This document shows positions 28,449 to 37,666 of a DNA stretch of 64,000 nt, piece after piece (position 1 is the first letter of the stretch; each line of letters starts with the position of its first letter). Source of the stretch: Gemmatimonas sp. Lineage in GTDB: Bacteria; Gemmatimonadota; Gemmatimonadetes; Gemmatimonadales; Gemmatimonadaceae. Location: NCBI GenBank assembly GCA_011390885.1, contig JAABRO010000006.1:1-64000 (forward strand), given 5' to 3'. The position numbers and the translations under genes were made by a program. The notes under the pieces were generated by a model. That model made no database searches. It had not been told where the DNA came from and worked only from the letters and a program-made list of their open reading frames with translations.

Positions 28449-29505
28449 CGAGCGCGCGCCGCGCGACGAGGCCGAGCTCGAGGAACGGCTCGCCCGTCCC
28501 ACGGCGGCGGTGATCGCCACGCTCGCCGCGCTCGACGGCGACGTGCTCGTGCTCGGCGCCGGCGGCAAGATGGGCCCCTCGCTCGCCCGCATGGCCCGAC
28601 GTGCGCTCGATGCCGCCGGTGTGCCGCGCGAAGGCGCCGGCGCGCGCCAGGTGTTCGCCGCCGCGCGCTTCAGCGACGACGCGCTTGCCAGCCAGCTCGA
28701 CGCCGACGGCATCGTGCCCGTGCGCGCGGACGCCACCGATCGCGACGCGCTCGCGCGGCTCCCCGACGCGCCGAACGTGCTCTATCTCGTGGGGCAGAAG
28801 TTCGGCACGCAGCACGACCCGGTGGGCACATGGACGCAGAACGTGATCGCGCCAGTGCTCGCCGCAGAGCGCTTCGCGGACTCGCGCATCGTGGCGTTCT
28901 CCACCGGCAACGTGTATCCGCGCACGCCGGTCGCGCTCGGCGGCGCACGCGAATCGCACGCGCTCGTGCCGGACGGCGAGTACGCCGCCAGCTGCATCGG
29001 GCGCGAGCGGGTGTTCGAGCACGCGGCCGCGCGCCGCGGCACGCGTGTGCTGCGCTATCGCCTCTGCTACGCCTGCGACCTGCGCTACGGCGTGGCCACC
29101 GACCTCGCCGTGCGCCTCGCGAGCGGCGAGCCGGTGCCACTCGCCACGGGCCATGCCAACGTGATCTGGCAGCGCGATGCGAATGTCCTCGCGCTGCGCG
29201 CGCTCGCGATCGCCCGCGCCGATGCGCCGGCGCTCAACGTGTCCGGGCCGATCGTGTCGGTGCGCCGCATGGCCGAACGCCTGGCCGCGCGACTCGGCGT
29301 GCCCGCCACCTTCACGGGCGCCGAGGCCGACGACGCGCTCGTCGTGCACACCGGCGCGCTCGACGCCGCGCTGCCGCCGGAAACGGGCACCGATGCGCCG
29401 CTGCCGCTCGACACGCTGCTCGACTGGACCGCCGAGTGGGTGCAGCACGGCGGCCGGGTGCTCGGCAAGCCCACGAAGTTCGACGTGCGCAGCGGCGCGT
29501 ACTGA
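28441..29505 (+). CDS. NAD-dependent epimerase/dehydratase-like protein with atypical active site
   Basis: A 354-residue extended-SDR-like protein. LVLGAGGKMGPSLARMARRAL at about residue 35 is the nucleotide-binding Gly motif. The usual Tyr-x-x-x-Lys is not present: the region reads EYAASCIGRERVFEH, with Cys where Lys should be. The C-terminal ADWV-like segment (EWVQHGGRVLGKPTKFDVRSG) is shared by a family that I know beside DHDPS-like genes in planctomycetes and acidobacteria. The GTG start lies inside the end of plsC and the stop overlaps the next ATG as TGATG, so it is coupled on both sides. Substrate unknown; a sugar-acid pathway is a guess. Confidence 0.75.
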   Translation: MRDERAPRDEAELEERLARPTAAVIATLAALDGDVLVLGAGGKMGPSLARMARRALDAAGVPREGAGARQVFAAARFSDDALASQLDADGIVPVRADATDRDALARLPDAPNVLYLVGQKFGTQHDPVGTWTQNVIAPVLAAERFADSRIVAFSTGNVYPRTPVALGGARESHALVPDGEYAASCIGRERVFEHAAARRGTRVLRYRLCYACDLRYGVATDLAVRLASGEPVPLATGHANVIWQRDANVLALRALAIARADAPALNVSGPIVSVRRMAERLAARLGVPATFTGAEADDALVVHTGALDAALPPETGTDAPLPLDTLLDWTAEWVQHGGRVLGKPTKFDVRSGAY

Positions 29506-30578
29506 TGTCCGCGTCGCTGAACACACGCGCGCACCTGCGCGCCGGACAGGTGATTCCCGCGCACCCGCTCGCGCTCACGCCGCATCGCACGCTCGACGAA
29601 CCGCACCAGCGCGCGCTCACGCGGTACTACGTGGAGTCGGGAGCGGGTGGCATGGCGGTGGGCGTGCACACCACCGGCTTCCGCATCCACGACGCCGACG
29701 TGGGGCTCTACCGTCCCGTGCTCGAACTCGCGGCCACGACCGCCGACGCGTGGCTCGCGCGCAGCGGTGCGACGTCGCGTCCGTTCGTGAAGGTGGCGGG
29801 ACTCGTGGGGCGCACCGACCAGGCGCTGCGCGAAGCGGCGATCGCGCGCGAACTCGGGTACCACTGCGGCCTGCTCTCCCTCGGCGCGTGGCGCGACGCC
29901 TCCGACGCCGACATCCTCGCGCACTGCCGCCGCGTGGCCGAGGCGATGCCGCTCTTCGGCTTCTACCTGCAGCCGGCCGTGGGCGGGCGCGTGCTCCCGC
30001 ACCGCTTCTGGCGCGAGTTCGCCGAGATCCCGGGCGTGGTCGCGATCAAGGTGGCGCCGTTCGATCGCTACGCCACACTCGACGTGGTGCGCGCGATCGC
30101 CGACAGCGGGCGCGACGACATCGCGCTCTACACCGGCAACGACGACGCCATCGTGGCCGACCTGGTCACCGAGGTGCCGGTGGTCGTGGGCGGCGCGCAC
30201 ACCACTCGGCGTTTCGTGGGCGGGCTGCTGGGGCAGTGGGCCGTGTGGACGCACGCCGCCGTCGCGCTGCTCGACGAGGTCAAGGCCGTGCATGCGGCCG
30301 GTCAGGGCGTGCCGTCGTCGCTGCTCAGCGCAGGGGCCGCGCTCACGCAGGCGAATGCGGCGATCTTCGACGCCGCGCACGGATTCGCGGGGTGCCTGCC
30401 CGGCATCCTCGAGGTACTGCGTCGTCAGGGGCTGGTGCGTGGCACCTGGACGCTGGAGCCGCACGAGCGGTTGAGCCCCGGCCAGGCCGATGCGATCACG
30501 CGCGTGATGGCCGCGTTCCCCGCGCTCGCCGACGATGCGTGGGTGGCGCTCAAGCGGGAGACGTGGCTGCAGCCGTAG
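29505..30578 (+). CDS. Dihydrodipicolinate-synthase-family aldolase/dehydratase
   Basis: A 357-residue TIM-barrel protein of the DapA/N-acetylneuraminate lyase superfamily. GVHTTGFRIHDADVGLYRPVL replaces the DapA TT-loop region, FYLQPAVGGRVLP supplies the region of the catalytic Tyr, and GVVAIKVAPFDRYATLDVVRA carries the Schiff-base Lys. The protein is longer than DapA (about 290) and lacks its usual GTTGE signature, so lysine synthesis is unlikely. Coupling (TGATG) to the epimerase-like gene suggests a shared catabolic or modification pathway for a sugar-derived 2-keto acid. It converges on the hybrid kinase gene and overlaps its 3' end by 29 bases. Confidence 0.78.
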   Translation: MSASLNTRAHLRAGQVIPAHPLALTPHRTLDEPHQRALTRYYVESGAGGMAVGVHTTGFRIHDADVGLYRPVLELAATTADAWLARSGATSRPFVKVAGLVGRTDQALREAAIARELGYHCGLLSLGAWRDASDADILAHCRRVAEAMPLFGFYLQPAVGGRVLPHRFWREFAEIPGVVAIKVAPFDRYATLDVVRAIADSGRDDIALYTGNDDAIVADLVTEVPVVVGGAHTTRRFVGGLLGQWAVWTHAAVALLDEVKAVHAAGQGVPSSLLSAGAALTQANAAIFDAAHGFAGCLPGILEVLRRQGLVRGTWTLEPHERLSPGQADAITRVMAAFPALADDAWVALKRETWLQP

Positions 30579-32703
30579 GATGCGCGCTGACCGCGGCCAG
30601 CACGTCGAGCAGCGCGGAGAGGGCGAACGGCTTCTCGAGCACCGGGCAGCGCACGTCCTGCAGGAAGGCCGCGACATCGGCCGAGGCGACATCGCCGGTG
30701 GCGAGCACGAGCCGGTCGAGAAACTCCGGACGCTCGCGTTCGAGCAGCTGATAGAGCGCGATGCCGCTCATGCCCGGCATCTTGAGATCACACAGCACCG
30801 CATCGATGCGCGACGCGGCCCCGTCGGCGAGCAGCAGCGCGCTTGCCTCCACGCCGGAGGTGCACAGCGTGACCGTCCAGCCGCGGCGCGTGAGGAATCG
30901 TTCGAGCGCCATGCGAATGGCCGGCTCGTCGTCCACGAGCAGCAGGTGTGGCGCGCGGGTGTGCACGGCCACGATCGGAGGCGCGTGCTGCACCGGCTGC
31001 TCGTGCATCGCACGCGCGGGCAGCGATGGCACGGTCGCGGAGTCGACGGCGAGCGTCTCCGGCAGGCGCACCAGGAATCGCGCCCCCACCCCACTGCCGG
31101 GTGCACCGTTCTCCACCGCGATCGTGCCTCCGTGCCGCTCCACGATGCCCAGTGACACGGCCAGTCCGAGGCCGGTGCCTTCGCCTGGGGCACGCGTGGT
31201 GTAGAACGGCTCGAAGAGGTGATCCAGCACCTCCGCCGGCACGCCGGCACCGTCGTCGCTGACGGCCAGCGTCCATCCGCCTGCCGCAGTGAACTGCACG
31301 TCCACAACGACGCGGCCCGGCGTGGACGCCGCCAGCACGGCGTTGCGCAGCAGGTTGTCCAGCACCTGCGCCATCCCGGTCGGGTCGACGAGCGCCGGTG
31401 GGCCGGCCGCACCGACGTGGGCTTCCAGCGCGACGCATCGCTCGCGCGCGGCCGGCTCCATCGCCCGCACGCACGACAGCACCAGCACGCCGAGGTCCGT
31501 GGGCGTGGGGCTGCGGTCGCCGCGATCGCGCACCACCTGCAGCAGGTCCCGCACGATGGCCCGCGCCCGCTCGGCCTGCTGCTGCATCACGCCGAGCACC
31601 TCGCGCGTGTGCGCGTCCGGCGCATCGGCGAGCAACTGCTCGGTGAACGACATCACCGCCGCGAGCGGATTGTTCAGTTCGTGCGCCACGCCGGAGACGA
31701 GGCGCCCCACGAGGCGCATGCGGTGCGACTCGTCGAGTTCGCGCTGCAGCCGCGCGCGCTCGGCGTCGGCGCGACGTTCGTCGGTGCGATCGCGCCCGAT
31801 CGCCATGACCGTCTGCTCGCCCGACGGCTCCACAAGCGGCGAATAGGTCACGCTCACCCAGTGCACGGTGCCCGTGCCGTCGAGCAGGCCGTGCTCGAGG
31901 TGCGTGACCTCGCCGCGCAGCGTGCGGTCGAACGCCTCCGCGGTGCGCGCGCGATCCTCGGCGGGCACGAACCGCATCATGCCGCGGCCGATCACGTCGG
32001 CGCGATCCACGCCGAGCAGGCGCAACGAGGCCGGGTTCGCCGCGAGCACGCGCGCGTCGCGTCCGAGGGTGAGCACGGCGTAGGGCGACGCTTCCACCAT
32101 GCGCGCGTTCGACTCGGAGGCGCGCCGCACGCGCGCGGTGTGCGACCGCAGCAGGCGCCACATGGCGAACAGCGCCAGCATGCCGAGGCCGTACAGCGAC
32201 ACGAGCAACGGACGGTTCCCCGACACGCTCGGCAGCCCGAACCACGGCTCCGCATCGAAGAGCGCGAACATCGGGCCGAGAATGAGCACGCTCCACGCCA
32301 GCATCGCCGACACGAGCACCACGCGTCCCTCGCGCGTGGGCAGCGTGGTGGCGGCGATCGCCACGATGAGGCTCTGGAACATCGCGCCCTGCCACCAGCC
32401 GCCTCCGGTCGCGTACACGAGCACCGTGATGAACAGCAGGTCGACGAGCAGCGCGAAGGTGCTGAAGCGCACGAGCGGGCGCTTGGTCACGAGTCGCCGG
32501 CCGATCTGGTCGAGCAGGGCGACCGTGATCATCCACGCGGTGTAGCCGGCGAGGATCGTGGACGACGTCTGCCCCAGTCCGGTGAACAGGAACACACCGT
32601 TGAGGAGCAGGCCGGCGCCGATGAGCAGCAGGCGACGCGCGTTCAGCTCCCGCAGCTGCTGGGCCCAGAAGAACGCGCGCGACTCGCCATTGGAACGAGC
32701 CAC
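30550..32703 (-). CDS. Hybrid sensor histidine kinase with PAS and C-terminal receiver
   Basis: A 717-residue protein read from GTG 32703, which follows GGAGGAGG by five bases; upstream frames would overlap the neighbour. Six hydrophobic segments (residues 20-190) are followed by a PAS domain (MVEASPYAVLTLGRDARVLA), a HisKA domain with LVSGVAHELNNPLAAVMSF, an HATPase (NLLRNAVLAA, DDGAGVPAEVLDHLFEPF, GTGLGLAVSLGIVERHGG), and a receiver (LLLVDDEPAIRMALERFL, CDLKMPGMSG, EKPF). The NNPL kinase type resembles NtrB-like and DctB-like kinases. The signal and output are not evident. Confidence 0.88.
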   Translation of the reverse strand: MARSNGESRAFFWAQQLRELNARRLLLIGAGLLLNGVFLFTGLGQTSSTILAGYTAWMITVALLDQIGRRLVTKRPLVRFSTFALLVDLLFITVLVYATGGGWWQGAMFQSLIVAIAATTLPTREGRVVLVSAMLAWSVLILGPMFALFDAEPWFGLPSVSGNRPLLVSLYGLGMLALFAMWRLLRSHTARVRRASESNARMVEASPYAVLTLGRDARVLAANPASLRLLGVDRADVIGRGMMRFVPAEDRARTAEAFDRTLRGEVTHLEHGLLDGTGTVHWVSVTYSPLVEPSGEQTVMAIGRDRTDERRADAERARLQRELDESHRMRLVGRLVSGVAHELNNPLAAVMSFTEQLLADAPDAHTREVLGVMQQQAERARAIVRDLLQVVRDRGDRSPTPTDLGVLVLSCVRAMEPAARERCVALEAHVGAAGPPALVDPTGMAQVLDNLLRNAVLAASTPGRVVVDVQFTAAGGWTLAVSDDGAGVPAEVLDHLFEPFYTTRAPGEGTGLGLAVSLGIVERHGGTIAVENGAPGSGVGARFLVRLPETLAVDSATVPSLPARAMHEQPVQHAPPIVAVHTRAPHLLLVDDEPAIRMALERFLTRRGWTVTLCTSGVEASALLLADGAASRIDAVLCDLKMPGMSGIALYQLLERERPEFLDRLVLATGDVASADVAAFLQDVRCPVLEKPFALSALLDVLAAVSAHPTAAATSPA

Positions 32704-32779
32704 GACGTCCTCCTCCGGTCGCGGAGCGATGGGCCCGTCGATCACGTGCAACGTTTCCGGGTACGCGGCGCGGCGCCAG

Positions 32780-33283
32780 TCAGCGCGCGTCGACGCGCAG
32801 CCAGCGCGCGTGCCACGAGGCCGCGGCGCTCCGCTCGAACTCATGGCGCCAGGCGCCCAGCGATTCCACGGTCGGGTCGAACACGGGCGTGTCGGCGCGG
32901 ATCAGCCCCTGCGCCGCGTGCGCCGCGAACTGCGGACGCGTCGCCTGTCGCACGACACCGTCGTCATCGCGCCAGAACACCAGGCCACTGGGCAGCAGTG
33001 ACGTGCCGAGCACCGGTTCGAGTTCGCGCAGCGAGCGGAAAAGGCCATCGATGGAGCAGCCGGAGGCGCCGGCCGCGCGCTGGTCCACGGCCACGCACAG
33101 GAAGCGTCCGTCGCGCCAGTCGCGCGCGCAGGTGAGCGGTGCGCCATGCGCGCGCCACTGCGCGAGGAACGTGTCGACGGCGCCGAGCAGGAGTGCCTCC
33201 CGCTCAGCGGACAGCGTCACGGGCGCGGCGAAGGTCCAGGCGCGCGCGTCATCGGGCAGGTCGGACAGAGGAACGATGGGCAT
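32780..33283 (-). CDS. Conserved protein of unknown function
   Basis: A 167-residue soluble protein: ARAWTFAAPVTLSAEREALL, then FLAQWRAHGAPLTCARDWRDGRF, then GASGCSIDGLFRSLRELE. The pattern of a W-x-F start, FxxxWxxHG and SGCSID is that of a small family usually (and wrongly) labelled ABC transporter ATPase in Bacteroidota genomes; it has no Walker motifs. The Cys in SGCSID is the likely key residue. ATG 33283 is chosen over an upstream start because similarity begins at PIVPLSDLP. It lies 76 bases upstream of the hybrid kinase. Confidence 0.65.
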   Translation of the reverse strand: MPIVPLSDLPDDARAWTFAAPVTLSAEREALLLGAVDTFLAQWRAHGAPLTCARDWRDGRFLCVAVDQRAAGASGCSIDGLFRSLRELEPVLGTSLLPSGLVFWRDDDGVVRQATRPQFAAHAAQGLIRADTPVFDPTVESLGAWRHEFERSAAASWHARWLRVDAR

Positions 33284-33329
33284 GGGCGTCGGACGGGCGC
33301 GCGGAAAACCAGTGGGTGGCGGGTGCCCC

Positions 33330-34811
33330 TCAGTCAGTTTCGGCACGCCCGAAAAGGAGTTGAACCGTGGCCCCGTCGTCGGGGTGCGCGATCAGGTAGA
33401 CATGGTCACCGACCTCCAGCGTGGTGTCCCCACGCGGGGCGATCAGGTCACGCTCTCGGACAATCAGCATGACGCTCACCGACTGCGGAAGGGGCAGGTC
33501 GGCCAGGCGCACTCCCGCAATCGAGAGCGCCTCGTCCACGTAGAACGAGCGCAGTTCGCTGGTGAACGCTTCGCGCGCCTCCACGTTGAGCACGGCCGCC
33601 GGCGGTGGCGGGTCGTCGGTCTCGAGGTCGAGGCGCCGCGTGAGCCACGGCACACTCGCACCCTGCACCACCGCGTTCACCACGACCACGAAGAACACCA
33701 CGTCGAACACGAGGGCGGCGTTCGGCACGCCCGCGAGAATCGGCGCCGTGGCGAGGATGATCGGCACCGCGCCACGCAGCCCCACCCAGCCGATGTAGCC
33801 GATCTCGCGCGGCGGGTAGCGGAACGGGGCCAGGCAGAGCGCCACGGCGGCCGGTCGTGCGATCAGCGCGAGCAACGCGGCCACCGCCAGGCCGAACGGC
33901 GCGGCGGCGAGCAGCCGGCTCGGGAACACGAGCAGGCCGAGCACCAGGAACATCACGATCTGCGCGAGCCACGCCACGGCGTCGTGCACGCGCACCACGC
34001 TCGTGCGGAACGGCACCGTGCCGTTGCCGAGCATGAGCCCCGCGAGGTACACCGCCAGGAAGCCGCTCGCACCGAGCAGCGTGGGCACCGCGTAAGCCAG
34101 GCACGCGACCGCCAGCGTGAACGCGGGATACAGACCCGCCGCGCGCAGCCGCAGGCGTGGCAGCGCGAGGCTGGCGAGCATGCCGATCCCCGCGCCCAGC
34201 CCGCCACCGATGGCCGCCTGCGCGATCACGTCGACCACGAGGTCCATGGCCGACACGGTGGTGCCCCGCACCGCCCAGTCCGCCACGGCGAGGGTGAGAA
34301 TGATCGCCAGCGGGTCGTTGAGCCCCGACTCGAGCTCGAGCGTGAGCCCCACGCGGCGGCGCAGGTTGATGCCCGCGCCGCGCAGCACGGCGAACACGGC
34401 CGCCGCATCGGTGGACGACACCACCGCGCCCACCAGCAGCGCGATCGGCAGCGGCAGGCCGAGCAGCCAACCGCCGGTGGCCAGCAGCGCCGCCGTGAGC
34501 AGCACACCCACCGTGGCCAGCACGCCCGCCGGCCCCAGCACCTGGCGCACCGACGCCATCGGCGTGTTCAGGCCGCCGTCGAACAGAATCAGCACCAGCG
34601 CGAGCGTGCCGAGGCGATAGGCAAGCGAGTAGTCCTCGAACGCGATCAGGTCGAGCCCCTCCGACCCGGCCAGCATGCCCACACCCAGAAACAGCAGCGA
34701 CAGCGGCAGCCCGGTGCGCTCGGCCGCGCGGCTCGACACCACGCTCAGCAGCAGCAGCGTGCCGAAGAGCGCGAGCGCCAGCGCGTGGGAGGTGGTGATC
34801 GCGTCGAGCAT
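33330..34811 (-). CDS. CPA1-family K+(Na+)/H+ antiporter with TrkA-C domain
   Basis: A 493-residue protein with about 12 membrane segments and the CPA1 ion-site motifs VVSSTDAAAVFAVLRG and LELESGLNDPLAIILT, then GWVGLRGAVPIILATAP. A cytoplasmic TrkA-C (RCK-C) domain at the C-terminus (DLIAPRGDTTLEVGDHVYLIAHPDD) makes it resemble NhaP2/CvrA, which exports K+ or Na+ in exchange for protons and is gated by nucleotides. It lies 8 bases downstream of the TIGR01777 gene. Which cation it prefers cannot be read here. Confidence 0.88.
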   Translation of the reverse strand: MLDAITTSHALALALFGTLLLLSVVSSRAAERTGLPLSLLFLGVGMLAGSEGLDLIAFEDYSLAYRLGTLALVLILFDGGLNTPMASVRQVLGPAGVLATVGVLLTAALLATGGWLLGLPLPIALLVGAVVSSTDAAAVFAVLRGAGINLRRRVGLTLELESGLNDPLAIILTLAVADWAVRGTTVSAMDLVVDVIAQAAIGGGLGAGIGMLASLALPRLRLRAAGLYPAFTLAVACLAYAVPTLLGASGFLAVYLAGLMLGNGTVPFRTSVVRVHDAVAWLAQIVMFLVLGLLVFPSRLLAAAPFGLAVAALLALIARPAAVALCLAPFRYPPREIGYIGWVGLRGAVPIILATAPILAGVPNAALVFDVVFFVVVVNAVVQGASVPWLTRRLDLETDDPPPPAAVLNVEAREAFTSELRSFYVDEALSIAGVRLADLPLPQSVSVMLIVRERDLIAPRGDTTLEVGDHVYLIAHPDDGATVQLLFGRAETD

Positions 34812-34819
34812 GGCGCAAT

Positions 34820-36220
34820 CTACCGCGCCACGTAGTCCTCGCGTCCCGTTTCGAAGGCCACCATCTGCTGCACCGTGGGCCACGCCCAGCGGAATCCGTG
34901 CGCCTCGAGCACCGACGGCTTCACGCGCTGGCTCGCCATGGCGGTCGCCTGCACCATCTCGCGCCCGAACAGCAGCTCCGCCGCGAACGCCGGCGCGGGC
35001 AGCACGGCCGGTCGGCCGATCGCCGCGCCCACCTGCCGCGCGAACTCCGCGTTCGTGACCGCCGTGGGCGCGACGAGATTCACCGGGCCGCGTAGCGCCT
35101 CGTGCATGAGGCAGAAATGAATCGCGCCGATCTCGTCGTCGAGCGCGATCGGACTCATGTACTGCGCGCCACCGCCGAGCGGGCCACCGAGCCCCGCCTG
35201 GAAGAGCGGCCACTGCTTGGCGAGCGCACCGCCGCCCACGCCCACCACGATCCCGGTGCGCAGGTGCACGACACGAATGCCCGCCTCCTCGGCCGCACGC
35301 GTCGCCTCCTCCCATGTGCGCGACGTGTCCGCGAGAAAGTCATCACCTGCCGGGCTCGACTCGTCGAGCAGTTCATCACCGCGCTGTGCCCCGTAGAAGC
35401 CGATCGCGCTCCCCGACAGCAGCACGCTCGGCTTGCGCGCGAGTCCCGCGATCGTGCGCGCGATGAGTGACGTGCCCTGCACACGGCTCTCCACGATCGC
35501 GCGACGATGCTCCGGCGTCCATCGCTCGGCGATCGGCGCGCCGGCAAGATGGATGACCGCATCCACGCCCTCGAGCGCCTGCGCATCGAGTTCACCGCGC
35601 GCCGGGTCCCACGACACATCCACCACGCCGGGGCGCACGCGACCGCGGCCGATACGCACCACGGTGTGTCCACCGGTCGTGAGGAACGCACACAACTGCT
35701 GCCCGATGTACCCCGTCGCCCCGGTCACCGCGATGCGCAGGCGCGGACGATTGGCGTACGCCGCATGCCGCGCGAGGTCGTGCGCGAGCAGGGCGTGCCG
35801 ATAGCGGAAGGTGCGCTCGAGCGTGCCGCGCACGAAGCCGCCGGCCACGAGGTCACCGAGGCCATCGAGTGGCAACGCGTACTCGATGCTGTCGTCGAGG
35901 CGCGAGGCCTGCTCGCCCTCCGCCGCGAACGCATGCGTGTGCACCCAGCGCGCGAATGGCCCGCCCTTCATCTCGTCCACGAAGCGCGCGCCGTGCATGT
36001 AGTCGCGGTGCGTCACGTGCCAGCGCGTGGGCACGCCGAGGGCGCGCACCTCGAGCGACACGGTGGCGCCGTCGCGAATGCCTCCCTGCCGCTCGAGCAC
36101 GCGCACCTCCTGCCATGGCGGCGCGAGGCGCTCGAACGCGCCATCACGCGCGTGCCAGTCGAAGAGGGTGTCCACCGGAACGGGGACGCGCAGGGATCGG
36201 GAGAACTGTTGGCTGCTCAC
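34820..36220 (-). CDS. SRPBCC-TIGR01777 epimerase fusion protein
   Basis: A 466-residue fusion. The N-terminal 150 residues are a START/SRPBCC ligand-binding domain (SLRVPVPVDTLFDWHARDGAFERLAPPW), the rest is a TIGR01777 atypical SDR with AVTGATGYIGQQLCAFL, VIHLAGAPIAERWT, SGSAIGFYG and a DUF1731 tail (PAVLPAPAFAAELLFGREM). The fusion is common in bacteria; the substrate is unknown and a cell-division link has been proposed for YfcH relatives only by annotation. The start is GTG 36220; the ribosome site is weak. Confidence 0.85.
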   Translation of the reverse strand: MSSQQFSRSLRVPVPVDTLFDWHARDGAFERLAPPWQEVRVLERQGGIRDGATVSLEVRALGVPTRWHVTHRDYMHGARFVDEMKGGPFARWVHTHAFAAEGEQASRLDDSIEYALPLDGLGDLVAGGFVRGTLERTFRYRHALLAHDLARHAAYANRPRLRIAVTGATGYIGQQLCAFLTTGGHTVVRIGRGRVRPGVVDVSWDPARGELDAQALEGVDAVIHLAGAPIAERWTPEHRRAIVESRVQGTSLIARTIAGLARKPSVLLSGSAIGFYGAQRGDELLDESSPAGDDFLADTSRTWEEATRAAEEAGIRVVHLRTGIVVGVGGGALAKQWPLFQAGLGGPLGGGAQYMSPIALDDEIGAIHFCLMHEALRGPVNLVAPTAVTNAEFARQVGAAIGRPAVLPAPAFAAELLFGREMVQATAMASQRVKPSVLEAHGFRWAWPTVQQMVAFETGREDYVAR

Positions 36221-36258
36221 AGGAGACCAACCCGCCGGTGCACGGGGGCGTTCCGCGT

Positions 36259-36888
36259 TCAGAGCTCGAGCGCGCGCCAGCAGTACCAGCTGGCGACACT
36301 GCGCCATGGCCGCCACGGCTCCGCCAGCCGTTCGAGGCGCGCCGCGTCGGGAAGCGCGCGCAGCCGGTGCATGCGCTGGGCGCCCTTGCGCACGCCGAGG
36401 TCGAGCACCGGCAGCACGTCCGGCCGGCCCAGACGAAACATGAGGAACATCTGCGCCGTCCACGGCCCGATGCCGCGCACCTGCACGAGCGCGTCGATCA
36501 CGGCGTCATCGTCGATCGCATCGACCGATTCGAGCTGGAGCCGGCCGTCGAGCACCCGCTCGGCGAGGTCGCGCAGGGCGCGCGTCTTGGCGGTGGAGAG
36601 GCCGGCCGCGCGCAGCGTTTCATCGGATACGCCCGCGACCGCGTGCGGCTCCACGGCGCCGCCGAGCTGCGCCGCCACGCGCCCGTGGATCGTGGCCGCG
36701 GCGCTGCCGGAGAGCTGCTGGTACACGATCGCGCGCGCGAGGTGCGCGAAGTGCGATCCCTCGCGCGCGGGGAGCATGGTGCACGGCCCGACCGCGTCGA
36801 TCACCCGCGCCAGCTTCGGATCGGCGTTGCGCAGGTAGGCGGCCGCCTCCTCGAGCCGGCGGCGACTGAGGCGTGGCGGCCGTGGCAC
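36259..36888 (-). CDS. DNA-3-methyladenine glycosylase (AlkA-like HhH-GPD)
   Basis: A 209-residue base-excision-repair glycosylase. A helical N-terminus (HFAHLARAIVYQQLSGSAAA) is followed by the helix-hairpin-helix VRGIGPWTAQMFLMF and the catalytic Asp in DVLPVLDLGVRKG. It lacks the Fe-S cysteines of Nth/MutY and the N-terminal domain of E. coli AlkA, as in the short yeast MAG-like class. It is 38 bases upstream of the TIGR01777 gene on the same strand. Confidence 0.9.
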   Translation of the reverse strand: MPRPPRLSRRRLEEAAAYLRNADPKLARVIDAVGPCTMLPAREGSHFAHLARAIVYQQLSGSAAATIHGRVAAQLGGAVEPHAVAGVSDETLRAAGLSTAKTRALRDLAERVLDGRLQLESVDAIDDDAVIDALVQVRGIGPWTAQMFLMFRLGRPDVLPVLDLGVRKGAQRMHRLRALPDAARLERLAEPWRPWRSVASWYCWRALEL

Positions 36889-36894
36889 GCCGAC

Positions 36895-37536
36895 TTACAT
36901 GCTCGGCGTGAACATGATGTGCGCCTTGGGCGTGCCCGGGAACATGAGCCACGGCGTGCCCACCGCCGCCACCGTGCTCAGGCCGGTGGACGCGGTCGTC
37001 GCACCAGGCACATAGATCACGAAGAGCGGCTTGGACTGCGGCGCGGCCTTCTTCACCGCATCGTAGTCGCCCTTGGGGCCGGTAAGCTGGTAGAGCGCCG
37101 CCGTCTTCGGCATGACGATCTTCCCGGATACGACCTCGGCGTAGCGCACCGTGTCCACCTGCGCGCCCACCACGCCGTTGGCGCGCAGCTCGCGGCCGCG
37201 TGCCATGAACGGCTCGATCGAGTCGTGGTAGCAGGCCACGTGGAAGCGTTCGTCGGTCGGGTCGTCGGCCAGGCAGCGCATGCCGTTGCTCCCTTGGCGC
37301 AGCGTCTCGAGCTTGCCGGCGGTGCGGTAGCCCAGCACCGTGGCACCGGCCCGCATGGCCTCCGGGAGCGGCAGCACCGCCGCATCAACCTGCTGGGCGG
37401 CGGGCGGCACCGCGACGCGGGCCTGCGCCTCGGCCGACTCGGGCGCCAGCAGGGCGGAGAGGATGCCGACCCCCGCGAGGCGCAGCGGCAGCGAACGGAA
37501 CGAACGGGCGAACGCGGCGGCGGACGGCAGCGACAT
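36895..37536 (-). CDS. Exported protein of unknown function
   Basis: A 213-residue protein with a signal peptide (FRSLPLRLAGVGILSALLAPE, likely cleavage after AEA or AQA). The mature part is soluble: LPEAMRAGATVLGYRTAGKLETLRQG, with two cysteines in MRCLADDPTDERFHVACYHDS that could form a disulfide, and a C-terminal PKAHIMFTPSM. I recognise no domain; the text CLADDP...ACYH recurs in unnamed exported proteins of Gemmatimonadota as far as I recall. It lies 6 bases upstream of the glycosylase gene. Confidence 0.6.
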   Translation of the reverse strand: MSLPSAAAFARSFRSLPLRLAGVGILSALLAPESAEAQARVAVPPAAQQVDAAVLPLPEAMRAGATVLGYRTAGKLETLRQGSNGMRCLADDPTDERFHVACYHDSIEPFMARGRELRANGVVGAQVDTVRYAEVVSGKIVMPKTAALYQLTGPKGDYDAVKKAAPQSKPLFVIYVPGATTASTGLSTVAAVGTPWLMFPGTPKAHIMFTPSM

Positions 37537-37666
37537 GCGGGCTCCAGGACGGGGGCGGGCGGAACGGCCGGCAACGGGTGAGTATTCGTGCAATATGCTA
37601 CGGCCGGGCCACCCGCGCCGCTGTGCCCGAGCACCCACCGCGATCCGCTCCCTCCGCCCCACGTTC

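Noticed and set aside
29505-30578. dapA (lysine biosynthesis)
   Set aside because: The protein is about 65 residues too long, lacks the GTTGE signature, and is coupled to an epimerase-like gene instead of lysine or dipicolinate genes.
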